Part shown: positions 45,723-55,622 of the stretch, in pieces
Numbering within the stretch: position 1 is the stretch's first letter
Layout: the number at the start of each line of letters is the position of its first letter
Assembly: GCF_000004195.4 (NCBI RefSeq)
Contig: NC_030683.2
Location: 72,387,764-72,451,763 of the forward strand
Origin: Xenopus tropicalis
Lineage: Eukaryota > Chordata > Amphibia > Anura > Pipidae
DNA length: 64,000 bases
Direction of reading: 5' to 3'
Notes under the pieces: generated by a model
The model's database searches: none
Seen by the model: the letters and a program-made list of their open reading frames with translations, nothing else
Told to the model about the DNA's origin: nothing
Made by a program: the position numbers and the translations under genes

Positions 45723-46351
45723 TATCAGGAACTATAGGGACTCGAACCCTGGACTTTGTGTGGAACTCCGGGTGCGCTTGCTTGTGAGCCACAGGAGGGC
45801 TCTTTGAGCTACATGGGATCGGTTGCCTTAATGTCCCTTCTGCCTTTCTACCAGTTTCCCTGTCTATGTTGTTCATCACATGTGTGGCTGCTTTAATAAT
45901 CACCAGACTATATAAACCCTCTCCGGGCTACACCCAGTGCTCGATCATCGTTCCTGCTGAGCCTGGTCTTGCCACTTCCGATTCCTGGTTCCTGTTTGGT
46001 TTTTGCAATATTGACTTCTGCTTGACTTTCTGGATTGCTTGAACTCTGCCTGGACTGACCCCTGCCTGACTAACGGATCTGCTAGAACTCTGCCTGGATC
46101 GACCCCTGCCTGATTATTGGACTTGCTAGAACTCTGCCTGGACTGATCCCTGCCTGCCTTCGGATTCGCCTGTTACCAGACTCTGTATCTTAACACAGGC
46201 TTGTACATTCCTTTTATTTTCATTCTGTTTTGTTTTTATTAAACTTCCTCATTTCATCTCACTTGGCTGTCTGGCCCTTTAAGAGAGTTCTGGGGGTTAT
46301 CTGCACATAGGCTCCTACCTGCCAGCCACCCACTTGTGGCTGCACCTGACA
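45723..46351 (+). mobile_element. Solo LTR inside the TACTCGAGTA element, 5-bp duplication
   Basis: Comparison with copy A shows an exact 629-bp insertion: the host text is CTGAG before and CCGAG after (45718-45722, 46352-46356), a 5-bp duplication with one change. The inserted block starts TATCAGG and ends CCTGACA, so the ends are TGTCAGG/CCTGACA with the first G lost. It has a TATA box (ACTATATAAACCC, about 45907), a 44-bp tandem repeat and an ATTAAAC-type signal near 46240. A 5-bp duplication and TG/CA ends fit Ty3/Gypsy-type LTRs. No internal region follows. Confidence 0.8.
46041..46165 (+). repeat. 44-bp tandem repeat within the LTR
   Basis: Units starting GAACTCTGCCTGGA at 46041, 46085 and 46129, period 44 bp, about 2.8 copies, containing GACCCCTGCCTGA. 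Confidence 0.9.
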
Positions 46352-46617
46352 CCGAGGTACCTAATTTTATCTAAGAAAACTGTAAAAACGTATTGACTCG
46401 AGTATAAGCCTAGTGTGGGAAATGCAGCAGCTACTGCTAAGTTTCAATAATCAAATAATTAATAAAGGACACTCAGTGTGACCCCCTGTGAACTCTTCAT
46501 AAATATATAATGTTGGCAGCTGCAGATTAGGGAAAGGTGGATGGAGCCTAAAATAATTTTACTCACTCCCATTTGATCAAAGGCAGGATGCAATACAGGG
46601 GCAGATAAATCTTTCTG

Positions 46618-47076
46618 CAATAAGAAAGATTAGCTTTTGTGCAATGCTGGGCAGATCACTCATTAACACATCACTGTGTGTATTTATGTTATACAGGTTC
46701 ATATTATATTGGTACCTGGATGTACCTCTGATTGATGGCAGCTGAGTGCCACAGTAACCAACACACCAGTCTAATCTATAGGCTAACAGGAACACGCCGC
46801 ACCCCTGCGTGTACAATAAGAAAGATTAGTTTTTGTGCAATCACTCATTCACACATTGTATTAAATGTTATACGGGTTCCTATTATATTGGTACCTGGAT
46901 GTACCTCTGATTGATGGCAGCTGAGCGCCACAGTAGCCAACACTCCAGTCTAATCTATAGGCTAACTGGAACACGCTGCCCCCCGCGTGTGGTGCGGCGT
47001 GTTCAGATTAGTCTACCTGTCGATTAGACTGGAGTGTTCGCTACTGTGGCGCTCAGCTGCCATCGATCATAGGTAC
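46618..47076. repeat. Tandem duplication followed by an inverted copy
   Basis: AATAAGAAAGATTAG...GGTACCTGGATGTACC...CACGCCGCACCC occurs at 46618-46813 and again at 46814-46990. The final part, GATGGCAGCTGAGCGCCACA through to the CACGC core, then occurs inverted at 46984-47076. The last two form a near-palindrome of about 80 bp per arm. Confidence 0.8.
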
Positions 47077-47177
47077 TAAAGCTATAGCAGCGTATATTCA
47101 CTCGAGTATAAGCCGAGCCGAGTTTCTAAGCACATCTTTTGTGCTGAAAAACTCGGGTTATACTCGAGTATATACGG

Positions 47178-50100
47178 TAAGTGTCGGTGCCATCCAAAGC
47201 TCCCATAAAAGTACAAAGAGCTGGGTATCGAGGGCCCTGAATGTTGATGCAGAGGCGTGTTCCATGCTAGTAATGGACCTTGTAGCATCAATGAAAAAGA
47301 CAGAAGACAAGCTGGTCTGACCTTTTCTATATATACAACAAAAATGTTTATGCTATTCATAGCAGGGAGCATGTACAATAAGTGACTAAACAGAGTATTA
47401 TCTTGGGTTTGGAAATTTAGCAAGAATAAACAGTCACTGGAACAAAAGGCACTATATAGAGAGGGTGCTATGGGTGGCTGGTATCACAGCTGCTGTTCTA
47501 CGGGGCTCATTTAAAGGCCAAGAAACAAGAAAGTAGCACAAGAATTTAGGACAGTACATCTTAGGGATGGGCTGCCAATTAGTGGCATAACTACCACCAT
47601 AACAGACATAACATACACCATAACAGACAACTACGGGAGGTAATGGCAGACCTCCACAAGGTCTGCTGTATGGTTTCCCCTGTCCCTTCAATTTAAATTC
47701 ATATATTTAGATATTTAATATTTAAATAATATAACAATGGTCTGCCAATTCCTAGGTTCTGCTTTATTAAAAAGGTGCAAAAAAATACCAACATAAAAAT
47801 ACACAGTACAAACATGGGATCTGTTATGCAGAACCTGGGGATTTCCAAATAAGGGATTAAGAACATGCCTTAAAGAAGTACTTAATCTGAAAATGTGGGT
47901 AAAAATGCTGTATTTTTGTATACTAAAGTTACTGCACGGGTCTAAAGTTTCAGCATCTCTATAAATGTAATTATCCAGGACTTGGAATATAGAAGAAATG
48001 CATCCAATTCTTTCTTTTGGGACTGTACTAACACAGGCGCATGTAAACGCTGAACGCAGCACAGTAAGCAATAATTTCCGTTTATAAGCATGAAGGACCC
48101 AAACACAAGTCAAGAAGATGAATTAATATTCATGTTGACAAGCCAGTCATTTCCCTGCATGCAGCTCTATAAGAAATAAGCATCTAAAAATCCATCAACT
48201 GAATCCTGAATGCCATTTGTATTGTGAGCCACAAGCTGCATTGTTCCACCTCCCTCTTCCTCTTCTTACGTAAACTCATACAATTTCTTCCCCCCAGCTA
48301 CTGCACATCAATATTAGTGGGATGTTTTCCCATTTGTATGATAAGATTATAGTATTGTGCTTTCAATTTGCCACTCTAGAACTGCTTTTCAAAATCATCC
48401 AAGTAATATAATCCTAAAGTGGAGCTTTTAGTCAAGAGCATTCATAGACCTAGCAACAATTGTATTATTCCAATAATAGTGGTGAGGGATTCTTCAGGCT
48501 GTAGATGATCTGACAGGCGGTCAAGTTTTCGAACAGATGCATCTTATCAAATGTTGGGTTAAATAGCCAATGAACTATTTAATTTAATTAAAGCTTGATG
48601 CATTTTATTCTACACATCAGGGGCACAATTTTGGTCTTGTGCATAGCAAGGGAATGCCTTTTAAAGGAGAACTATATGAATGAATATGGCTAAAATCTTT
48701 ATATTTTATATACTGAAATTGCTGCACCACCCTAAAGTCTCAGCATCTCAATAGCAGCCATGATCCAGGACTTCAAACTTGTCACAGGGCTCCCCATCTT
48801 GGAAAGTGTCTGCGACAAGGAGGGACCTCTGCAGGGGATGTAGGATGAACAAATGGCTTCCTTGCCCTTTAAACCCAGTTTTACGACAATGAGACATCTG
48901 CTTACCCACTGGTGTCAGAGTCAGAGTACATTCTAGCTTACTTTGGGCCGTAGAAGGCTAGAATATTAGTGTCTGGTTTACTGTACATGGATTGCCATAA
49001 AGGGCTTCATCACTAACAATGGGCAAAGTGCAAACATTGAAGCATTATTGCACTCCACACCTGCAATGAAACAGATTGATCACATTTACTTCCAGAGGTT
49101 TTACTGTTAGCCAACTCAGAAAAAGGCTACTGGTCATGTATGTGTGACTCGCTTCCCCATCTTGGTCGATGACATGTTGGGTTGAGTAACCAGTGAACTT
49201 CAAACATTTTCACCTTGAGTAGGCAAAAATGTGTTTTTCACTTTTATCTGGATTAAAAATCACAAACATGTTTTTGTTATATGTTGAGCATTGCAGACCA
49301 AAGATAACTATGCAAGTCTACAACCCTTAGGTGGAATAACATGTCCCAGCGTGCACCCTACAAGAGGAAAGTAAATATCACCCAGACAACAGAGTTGGCA
49401 TCCTTTATGCAAGACAGACAGGTAGGGGACCAGAAGGAATGTGCTGCTTAGCCTCCGGCAACAGAAAATTCCAGTCGTCTTAGCACTTGGAATGGAAATG
49501 TTTCTTGATGTGGGTTTTTGTTAGTCAATATAAGTTGTTTTTTTTTTTTATATCTATGAACAGACATTGAGGTAAAGTGAAAATGTAAACCTTTTAGCCA
49601 ATGCATCCCTCTAGAATATGGTGTTGTATTAATCACAGAGGCACAGGTCCTTACTAGAGCACAAACATCTGTGTCTGTGGGTTATCAGAGAGATGCAAAG
49701 TTCATTGCAGCTGCCTTTTGTACTTTGCACCCTGCTCCACATTTGTAAATGAAGTGCAAAAAGGCCATGAATAAAGGGGCTTCACACACCCAGTACCAAC
49801 TGTGCCTATTAATATGAATAAGGTTCAAGACAGTGAACATATGGCAACAAATGGCTGTAATTTATACTTGCTATGAACATGTATAAAGGATATGGATCCC
49901 TTTGTGGGTTGCCTGCACGTTATTTAAATTGTGCTGCCAAAACTGCGTGGATTTAAGGGGTGTGTAAATATATACTGGGCCCAAAAGGTCATGCATACCT
50001 GTTCATAAAACACTTGACTAATGTAAGCGGTTTTGATGTGCAGCCACCTCTCATTTTGATGTACAAGTATTAATAAAACCCTTTGTGTCATAGTAAAATA

Positions 50101-50240
50101 AAAGATGGAACATTTGCATTTATTGATGTACAAGATTAGGAGTAAAAATTTGATTGGGGTTGGAACAAGTGTTTTCACCCTAAGATGTCAATGTATTAAT
50201 GGGTGCGACACCCATGCTGTGCCTGTGATCTGCTATTCCT
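47178..50240. other. Intergenic stretch with fragments of T2-like MITEs, no gene seen
   Basis: Two related fragments sharing AAAATGCTGTATTTTTGTATACT-like, AGTTACTGCAC and GTCTCAGCATCTC-like words occur at about 47871-47995 and 48661-48800. The second begins TTTAAAGGAGAACTA, a T2-style end. CATGGGATCTGTTATGCAGA at about 47813 may be a scrap of the TACAGGTATGGG family. The remainder, especially 48.9-50.2 kb, shows nothing I recognise. Confidence 0.4.
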
Positions 50241-50649
50241 AAGGGTGAAGACACACAGAGCTACAAGTAGCAGCTACTTGTCACGGCTACTAAAATAGAC
50301 AATGCTTATCATTTACTGATAATTGTCTCTGTGTGTATTTTAGCAGAGGTATTTTTGACTTTTAGGGCTCTGGCACATGGGGAGATTAGTCGCCCGCGAC
50401 AAAACTCCCTGTTCGCGGGTGACTAATCTCCCCAGATTGCCATACAAGTTGCCTCGAGAGGAAACATCGCGCTGCCGCGTATGTCATCCCACCGGCGATT
50501 TACATTTTCGCCGGTGGGATGGCATTTCGGGGAGATTAGTCGCCTGAGACACAGGAGATTTGTCGCGGCTAATCTCCCCGTGTGCCAGAGCCCTTAGTAG
50601 CTGTGACAAGTAGCTGTTACTAAGTAGCTCCATGTGTCTTCAACCTAAA
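50241..50649. mobile_element. Palindromic MITE (AAGGGTGAAGACACA ends) with a second palindrome inside
   Basis: The outer arms are AAGGGTGAAGACACACAGAG and, inverted, the TTTAGGTTGAAGACACATGG style. Inside are AGCTACTTGTCACGGCTACT and its approximate inverse. The inner element is listed separately. Outer half-copies also occur at 55238-55300 and 62172-62230, always beside the inner-type palindrome, so the two may form one composite family. Confidence 0.7.
50365..50593. mobile_element. Harbinger-like palindromic MITE (GGGCTCTGGCACA ends, TTA duplication)
   Basis: The termini GGGCTCTGGCACATGGGGAG and, inverted, GGGCTCTGGCACACGGGGAG flank GATTAGTCGCC-type arms. The flanks are TTA on both sides (50362-50364, 50594-50596). 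A 3-bp TTA target is typical of PIF/Harbinger. The centre pairs CCCACCGGCGA with TCGCCGGTGGG. Confidence 0.8.
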
Positions 50650-51312
50650 GGCAAGGACACATGGTGCACATGGTACAAAAGACCTGGAAACACCTTTACT
50701 GAGAATTTTGTATGCTAAAACACTCAAATTCTAATTAATTCTAATTCTAATTAATTGTTCAAAAAATGGATCCAAAGGCTTTTTCGAGCAATTGCCACTC
50801 TTAGTCAACGTGTCATTTGTGGGAGATATAAACAGACATCTGGCCATACACATTAGATTTGTAAAAGATCTTTTAATTATCGCAAAAGCGAGCTTATCCT
50901 GAAACGATCATTTAAAAGTATGATTTGTTGATCAAGAAAATGACCATTTCAAGCTAAAAATGGGTGTGAAGCTAGGAAAACTGCCTGTTTGGTTCTGCAA
51001 CCCGATCGCTTTTCTGACTGATGGATGAAAAATCTCTAGATGTGCGATCATTCGGTGCCCACTAACTTTATGCTAAATTGACGGATTGCACTGAAATTGG
51101 TCGTTAGGGATTAAAGAATCTAAATGTGTTTAGACACCTTCAGGTCAGATTTAACAAAATGTCAGTTTAGAGTTTAATACATAAAAATTCACCCACATTC
51201 TATTTATTTATATAGAAAGTTAGAGTTCACAATTTGATAAATATGCTTCTAAAAATCTCACAGCAATAGAACAGTTGAGAACAAATGAGTTTTTATGTAT
51301 TAAGCTCTAAAC

Positions 51313-51519
51313 CAGTGATCCCCAACGACATGCTGCTCACTAACCTCTTTAATGTTGTTCCCAGGGACCTCAAAATAGGTGCACATTTTTAAATTTCAGA
51401 CTTGGAAGCAAATTTTGGAAGCACAGAGACATAGTCAGAGACTCCTGCAGGCCAGCAGTCCACATGGAGCAACCAATAGCCAATCACAGCCCTTATTTGG
51501 TATCCCCAAATAATCCCTG
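51313..51519. mobile_element. hAT MITE (CAGTGATCCCCAAC ends)
   Basis: It is flanked by CTCTAAAC (51305-51312) and GTCTAAAC (51520-51527), an 8-bp duplication with one mismatch. It begins CAGTGATCCCCAACGACATG, ends AATAATCCCTG, and shares CAGTCCACATGG and AGCCAATCACAGCCC with its relatives. It is inserted in an older MITE (about 51142-51560) of the 31310 family. Confidence 0.78.
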
Positions 51520-52104
51520 GTCTAAACTCACATTTTTCCCTTAAGTATCTAGACTATAATGATGGGGGTTGATTTACTAAAATAGGTTGTTACACTGCAC
51601 CATTGCAGTTGCCCACAGAAATAGATCCGATCTTTGTTTCATTTCCTGTTAGTAGACTGATCAGAATGAATTACTGGTTAAGGTGAACAACTGCACCTGT
51701 GCTATGTTAGAGGGTTTCTTCATGTGGTTCCTTGTGGTGGATCTTTCATACATTCCATGCTGCAGGGAAGCAATGAACAAAGGTGGAATGCAACCCAATT
51801 CATTTCACCTGCATTCGGCTCTCTCATGTGTCAGTACAAAATGAAAACGAACAGGCTGCATTAACCTCTGCTGTGGAATGCATTAAAAATAAACCACAGG
51901 GGGACGCAGGAGAAACAGCTGCATTAAACAACCCTTAATAAATTAGTTGTTGGGTATTAGACAGTGCTTGCTTGCCATATACACAAGTAATCGGTGTTAC
52001 TGTTGTAAATAAATGATACTCTATCATTCACCAATAACTAGCACTGAAAAAGAAGGAAACAAAAAATAATTTGTTTTACCCTTTTATACAGTAATTTTTG
52101 TTTT

Positions 52105-52106
<2 letters not shown>

Positions 52107-52144
<38 letters not shown>
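52107..52144. repeat. (TA)n microsatellite
   Basis: About 19 TA units, 385 bp beyond the ARHGAP32 stop codon on its 3' side. Confidence 0.95.
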
Positions 52145-52146
<2 letters not shown>

Positions 52147-52382
52147 AGAAAGCAAATAAGGATTAAATAGGAGTCCTTTATTCCTCTTTGCCTTCCTGCT
52201 CACACTCAGGAAGGACTCCAAGGTTGACAAATGGTACAGGATAATGACATCACGGATTACAACATAAAAACAGTCCTAACATTGTAGTGGGTGCATGTGT
52301 ATCATTGTTTTTGTATATTGCTAGATGTATGCTGTGTGTCGTTATTTTGTATTTCATCTAAGTTTTGGTTTCCTTTACGCTT

Positions 52383-52388
52383 TTTATT
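52383..52388 (-). terminator. arhgap32: Candidate ARHGAP32 polyadenylation signal
   Basis: AATAAA on the minus strand about 140 bases after the stop codon. It would give a short 3' UTR, while mammalian ARHGAP32 has a long one as I recall, so a more distal site is quite possible. Confidence 0.3.
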
Positions 52389-52528
52389 AATTTTTTTTTG
52401 TCTTTTGAAAAAATAAAACAGTCCACTGTCCAGCAGGGGTCTGCCTAAAAAGAATGAAGTCCTCTCCACATCTAACCCTCCCATTGCTAAACCCCTGTAA
52501 AAGCTACTTCCATGCTGCTGGCAGCACC

Positions 52529-54790
52529 TCACTCCACATGGATTTTTGTCTCAGGCCTTTGCAAGCCGAGTTCAGCAGCTAGAAAGGCACCCTGGCCCAG
52601 GGCAGTAGCATAGGTCCGTCCATGTGGGAGGTTAAAGGCATTTGGAGTAGACTGGTTAGTGGTTCGATGATGGGGTATAGAATGGTAATCAGCTAGATTA
52701 TCATATTGTGACACTGCATTAATTGTGCTGTGTCTCTTGGCTTGAAGCGTTTGGTAGGGGTAGAAGATACTAGGGTCTCTTTCTAAAACATCTGGATTAT
52801 GACCTCGAAGGCTATGGCTCCTCTCTGGTTTAGGAGGAGGTGCAGTAAGGGGAAACTGAGCTGGCTCCTCCCTGTAACAGTCACGGTGTTGGTTGTCAGC
52901 TGGCCTGGTATGTGAATGCTCAATATCCTCAGGGAGCCGAAGCTCTTTGTGAATAAGTCGCATGGGTTCCTGTTGTGTCAAGTTATATTTGTTTGCAGAG
53001 GAATGATATGATGCAGGGTCTGGGGGATTTGGCATTCCTTTAGAGCTGTAGTCCACAGGAGGAATTGGAGGACCATTTCGTCCCTCTGTGGGTTGCCTAT
53101 GCAAAGTATCTTGAGAAGGTTGAGTCCGCTGCTCAGTAGATATTTCATGTTGCATTCGAACCCGGCTTGATCCACTTTGCTTTTGAGGAAGAGATGGCTT
53201 ATCTTGATGGCCATTTCCAAAAACAGGAGGTGGATATGTTGTATGCTCATCACCTTCTGCCCTTCCTGGGTAACGGACGTCTTTGTTCTCAGCCACACTT
53301 AAAAGACCAGGAGTCTTACCAGGATCAGAACGGCTTCGGAGATGTATGACATCTAAGCCTGCTACATCCTCCACTAAGGTTGGTGTAACATTATCATACT
53401 GAGACATTACTGGTCCTTTAGCTCTCTGACGTGCCCTGTTCTCTCGTCGCAGGGATTGCAGTCTGTATCTGTCCATGTCTTCCATGTCCCAAGAAATGTG
53501 AAGAGGTCGTGGATGTTCAGGTGGTAGTGCAGGAGGAACATCTCTACTGATAAAATTGTGTTCCCGTAGAGTTCCTCTGGGATATGGGGGCAATCCTTGT
53601 GACCGATATGTGTTTTTGGGCTGCAATCTTGTGGTGTAAGAAGCAAAGTCCCGGCTTGGGTAGAGAGGAAGTTGTCGCAGACGTAAGGTGCTGTAGGGGT
53701 CCATATCATAGAAATTGCTATCTGCTGAAAAATAACTTGGGCCCCCTGAATAGGGACTGTAGCGATAATGAACTCGTCCATTTTCAAAGTAAGGCTGCAG
53801 CTGGGTAACATGGTAATCTGACTGAGAGTTAAATTGGGGGCATTGTTTGTATTGATAAACTGGTCTTGGGCAGTATGCTGGATCATCATCTGGGGGAACC
53901 TCTGTTCTTGAAATTGGAACAGTGCGGATAGGAGGTGGCGGAGGTTGCATAGGCACATGCAGAGATTGTACCCTTCGAATAGTAGGGTAGGAAGATGTGT
54001 CTTCTGAGTAGCTACGGAGACCTGGGCTCATAGAGGACATATAATCAGGTCTGTTCCTGGTGCGGGGGTGTTTGGCCTGATTTATGTAGGTGCCATAAAA
54101 TGTTGAGGATGGAGTATCACATCTTGAACCATAAACTTGAGGAGGCATATGTGGTAGAAGTGTTTCTGCTCTATATGTCTTTGGAGCAACTGCTGACTTG
54201 TGATGCAGAAAAGGATCTAGTGGCTCCTTTAGACTTTCTGGCTCAGTATTGGAAGGATATGGGTGCCGGTAAGTGTTTCCTATCTCAGCATTCTCAGACT
54301 TTCCAGTAGAAATATATTGCTGTCTGTATAAATCTCCCACATCAGCTGGGTCCTCTTGCTTGGTGTTGGATAAATAAGGTTGTCTGTAATTAACTCCCTG
54401 TTCATCTATATTTTCTGTCTTGAGATGAGAAGAATGAGAATAGTTGTGTCTGGGTAGCACATCCTCTAGAGAAGAAGGAAGCATCATGGTGTTCAGGAAG
54501 GAGTGGTAGTTATTAGCAGTGATGGCATCATTGAAGTTGGAATGCATGGCAGTTGCCAGTCGACTATCCATTGTTCTAACTGGTGGAGTGGGCTTTGCAT
54601 TGCTATATGCAGGATGTGAAGGAAAGGATTCAGAACGCTGGTGAAGATGTGGTGGTCTAGAAATTTCCTTGGGTTTTTCAGATGGTGGAGTAACAGGAAT
54701 TCCTGTTGTAAATGCTTCACTCAGTATGACAGAATTCATTTTATTTGTTTCAGAAGGTAGCATTTCATCAGATAGAAAGGATACAGGAAC
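52529..54790 (-). CDS. arhgap32: ARHGAP32 last coding exon (Rho GTPase-activating protein 32, C-terminal tail)
   Basis: 753 codons and the stop (TGA 52531-52529). Product: the Pro/Ser/Tyr-rich C-terminal tail of p250GAP/RICS, a brain-enriched GAP that switches off Cdc42, Rac1 and RhoA at synapses and, as PX-RICS, works in membrane traffic. The tail is a binding region for SH3 and scaffold partners. Recognised blocks include YPTIRRVQSLH, VPISRTEVPPDD, SDYHVTQLQPYFENGRVHYR, KGPVMSQYDN, HLRSRSDPGKT, PPPKPERSHSLR and YATALGQGAFLAAELGLQ, all diagnostic of ARHGAP32. The exon begins after the acceptor TATATTCTAG at phase 0 with Val-Pro-Val-Ser. The first in-frame ATG (54763) is internal, not a start. 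No domain with known catalytic activity lies in this exon. Confidence 0.95.
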   Translation of the reverse strand, partial: VPVSFLSDEMLPSETNKMNSVILSEAFTTGIPVTPPSEKPKEISRPPHLHQRSESFPSHPAYSNAKPTPPVRTMDSRLATAMHSNFNDAITANNYHSFLNTMMLPSSLEDVLPRHNYSHSSHLKTENIDEQGVNYRQPYLSNTKQEDPADVGDLYRQQYISTGKSENAEIGNTYRHPYPSNTEPESLKEPLDPFLHHKSAVAPKTYRAETLLPHMPPQVYGSRCDTPSSTFYGTYINQAKHPRTRNRPDYMSSMSPGLRSYSEDTSSYPTIRRVQSLHVPMQPPPPPIRTVPISRTEVPPDDDPAYCPRPVYQYKQCPQFNSQSDYHVTQLQPYFENGRVHYRYSPYSGGPSYFSADSNFYDMDPYSTLRLRQLPLYPSRDFASYTTRLQPKNTYRSQGLPPYPRGTLREHNFISRDVPPALPPEHPRPLHISWDMEDMDRYRLQSLRRENRARQRAKGPVMSQYDNVTPTLVEDVAGLDVIHLRSRSDPGKTPGLLSVAENKDVRYPGRAEGDEHTTYPPPVFGNGHQDKPSLPQKQSGSSRVRMQHEISTEQRTQPSQDTLHRQPTEGRNGPPIPPVDYSSKGMPNPPDPASYHSSANKYNLTQQEPMRLIHKELRLPEDIEHSHTRPADNQHRDCYREEPAQFPLTAPPPKPERSHSLRGHNPDVLERDPSIFYPYQTLQAKRHSTINAVSQYDNLADYHSIPHHRTTNQSTPNAFNLPHGRTYATALGQGAFLAAELGLQRPETKIHVE

Positions 54791-55622
54791 CTAGAATATA
54801 AAAGAAAAATTTTCATATCAAAAACAGGTAAGAAAAGCTGGTTTGCTTAAAGTAATACTGTCATGGGAAAATGCTTTGTTTTTTTTTAAATTAGCTTCTC
54901 CAGCAGAATCCTGCATTGAAATCTGTAAAATGTAAGTCGCCGGTGGGATGGTAGGTGATGGCAACTCGGGGAGATTAGTTGCCCGCGAACAGGGAGTTTT
55001 GTCGCGGGCGACTAATCTTCCCGTGTGCCAGTCCAGCTTGGGACTTCTCCAGTTACAGATTTGCTGAAGCCGCTGAAGTTTCCTCTCAAGGCAACTTTGA
55101 CAAATCGCGCCGCCACGTATGCCATCCCACCGGCGATTTACAGTCTAGCCGGTGGGATGGTATTGCAGGGAGATTAGCTGCCCGCGACAATGGAGATTTG
55201 TCCCGGCGGGACTAATCTCCCCGTGTTTCACAGCCCTAAGGGTGAAGACACACTGAGCTACCAGTAGTAGCTACTTTTTCATAGCTACTAAATGCCAGAA
55301 ATAACCTGCCGTAGAAAATACGGAGAATTGCCTCTTAAAATACACATTTATGTTGAATTTTTGCAAGAATTATGATTTTTATTCAGTAACTGCACTATAA
55401 GTAGTACTGCACCTACCTTAAAAATGTAATTTGATCTAAGCAATGATTGCTACTATTTCATTGTGTATATCACTGGAGAATTTAAATTAAACATAATTCC
55501 TATATCTAAGTTTCTTTAACATATATTAAGCATACATTATGGATGTACTGAATTGGAAAATACGAAATAAAGCAAAACTCTGGATCTGCGAAACAGAACC
55601 CTGAAGTGTGAATGTTGAATAC
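54791..55622 (-). other. arhgap32: ARHGAP32 intron (last), with a Harbinger-like MITE
   Basis: Donor GTATTC (55622-55617) and acceptor TTCTAG (ends 54791) in phase 0. A palindromic MITE of the 50365 family occupies 54940-55236. A half of the AAGGGTGAAGACACA element follows at 55238-55300. A T2-style scrap (TTAAAGTAATACTGTCATGG) is at about 54845. Confidence 0.85.
54940..55236. mobile_element. Harbinger-like palindromic MITE in ARHGAP32 intron
   Basis: It contains CGGGGAGATTAGTTGCCCGC, GCGGGCGACTAATCTTCCCG, GCCATCCCACCGGCGATTTA and, at the right end, GGGACTAATCTCCCCGTG with CACAGCCC. This is the family of 50365-50593, but rearranged: the left end starts in the middle words (GTCGCCGGTGGGATGG). 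Confidence 0.7.

Larger units (their letters stand above)
45681..47177. mobile_element. Element with TATACTCGAGTATAAGCC ends, copy B, split by a solo LTR
   Basis: The left end is CCGTATATACTTGAGTATAA and the right end, inverted, TACCGTATATACTCGAGTAT, with TA beside each end. Relative to copy A (39756-40904) it is inverted. The colinear words GGTACCTAATTTTA, CTAAGAAAACTG and CTCGAGTATAAGCCTAGTGTG appear after the LTR insertion. The interior also carries a tandem and an inverted duplication (46618-47076). Confidence 0.75.

Noticed and set aside
53407..53958. 183-codon minus-strand ORF
   Set aside because: It is an alternative frame of the ARHGAP32 last exon, with no family resemblance.
52529..54790. 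Assignment as ARHGAP33 or ARHGAP31
   Set aside because: The blocks TQLQPYFENGRVHYR and YATALGQGAFL and linkage to KCNJ5 match ARHGAP32.
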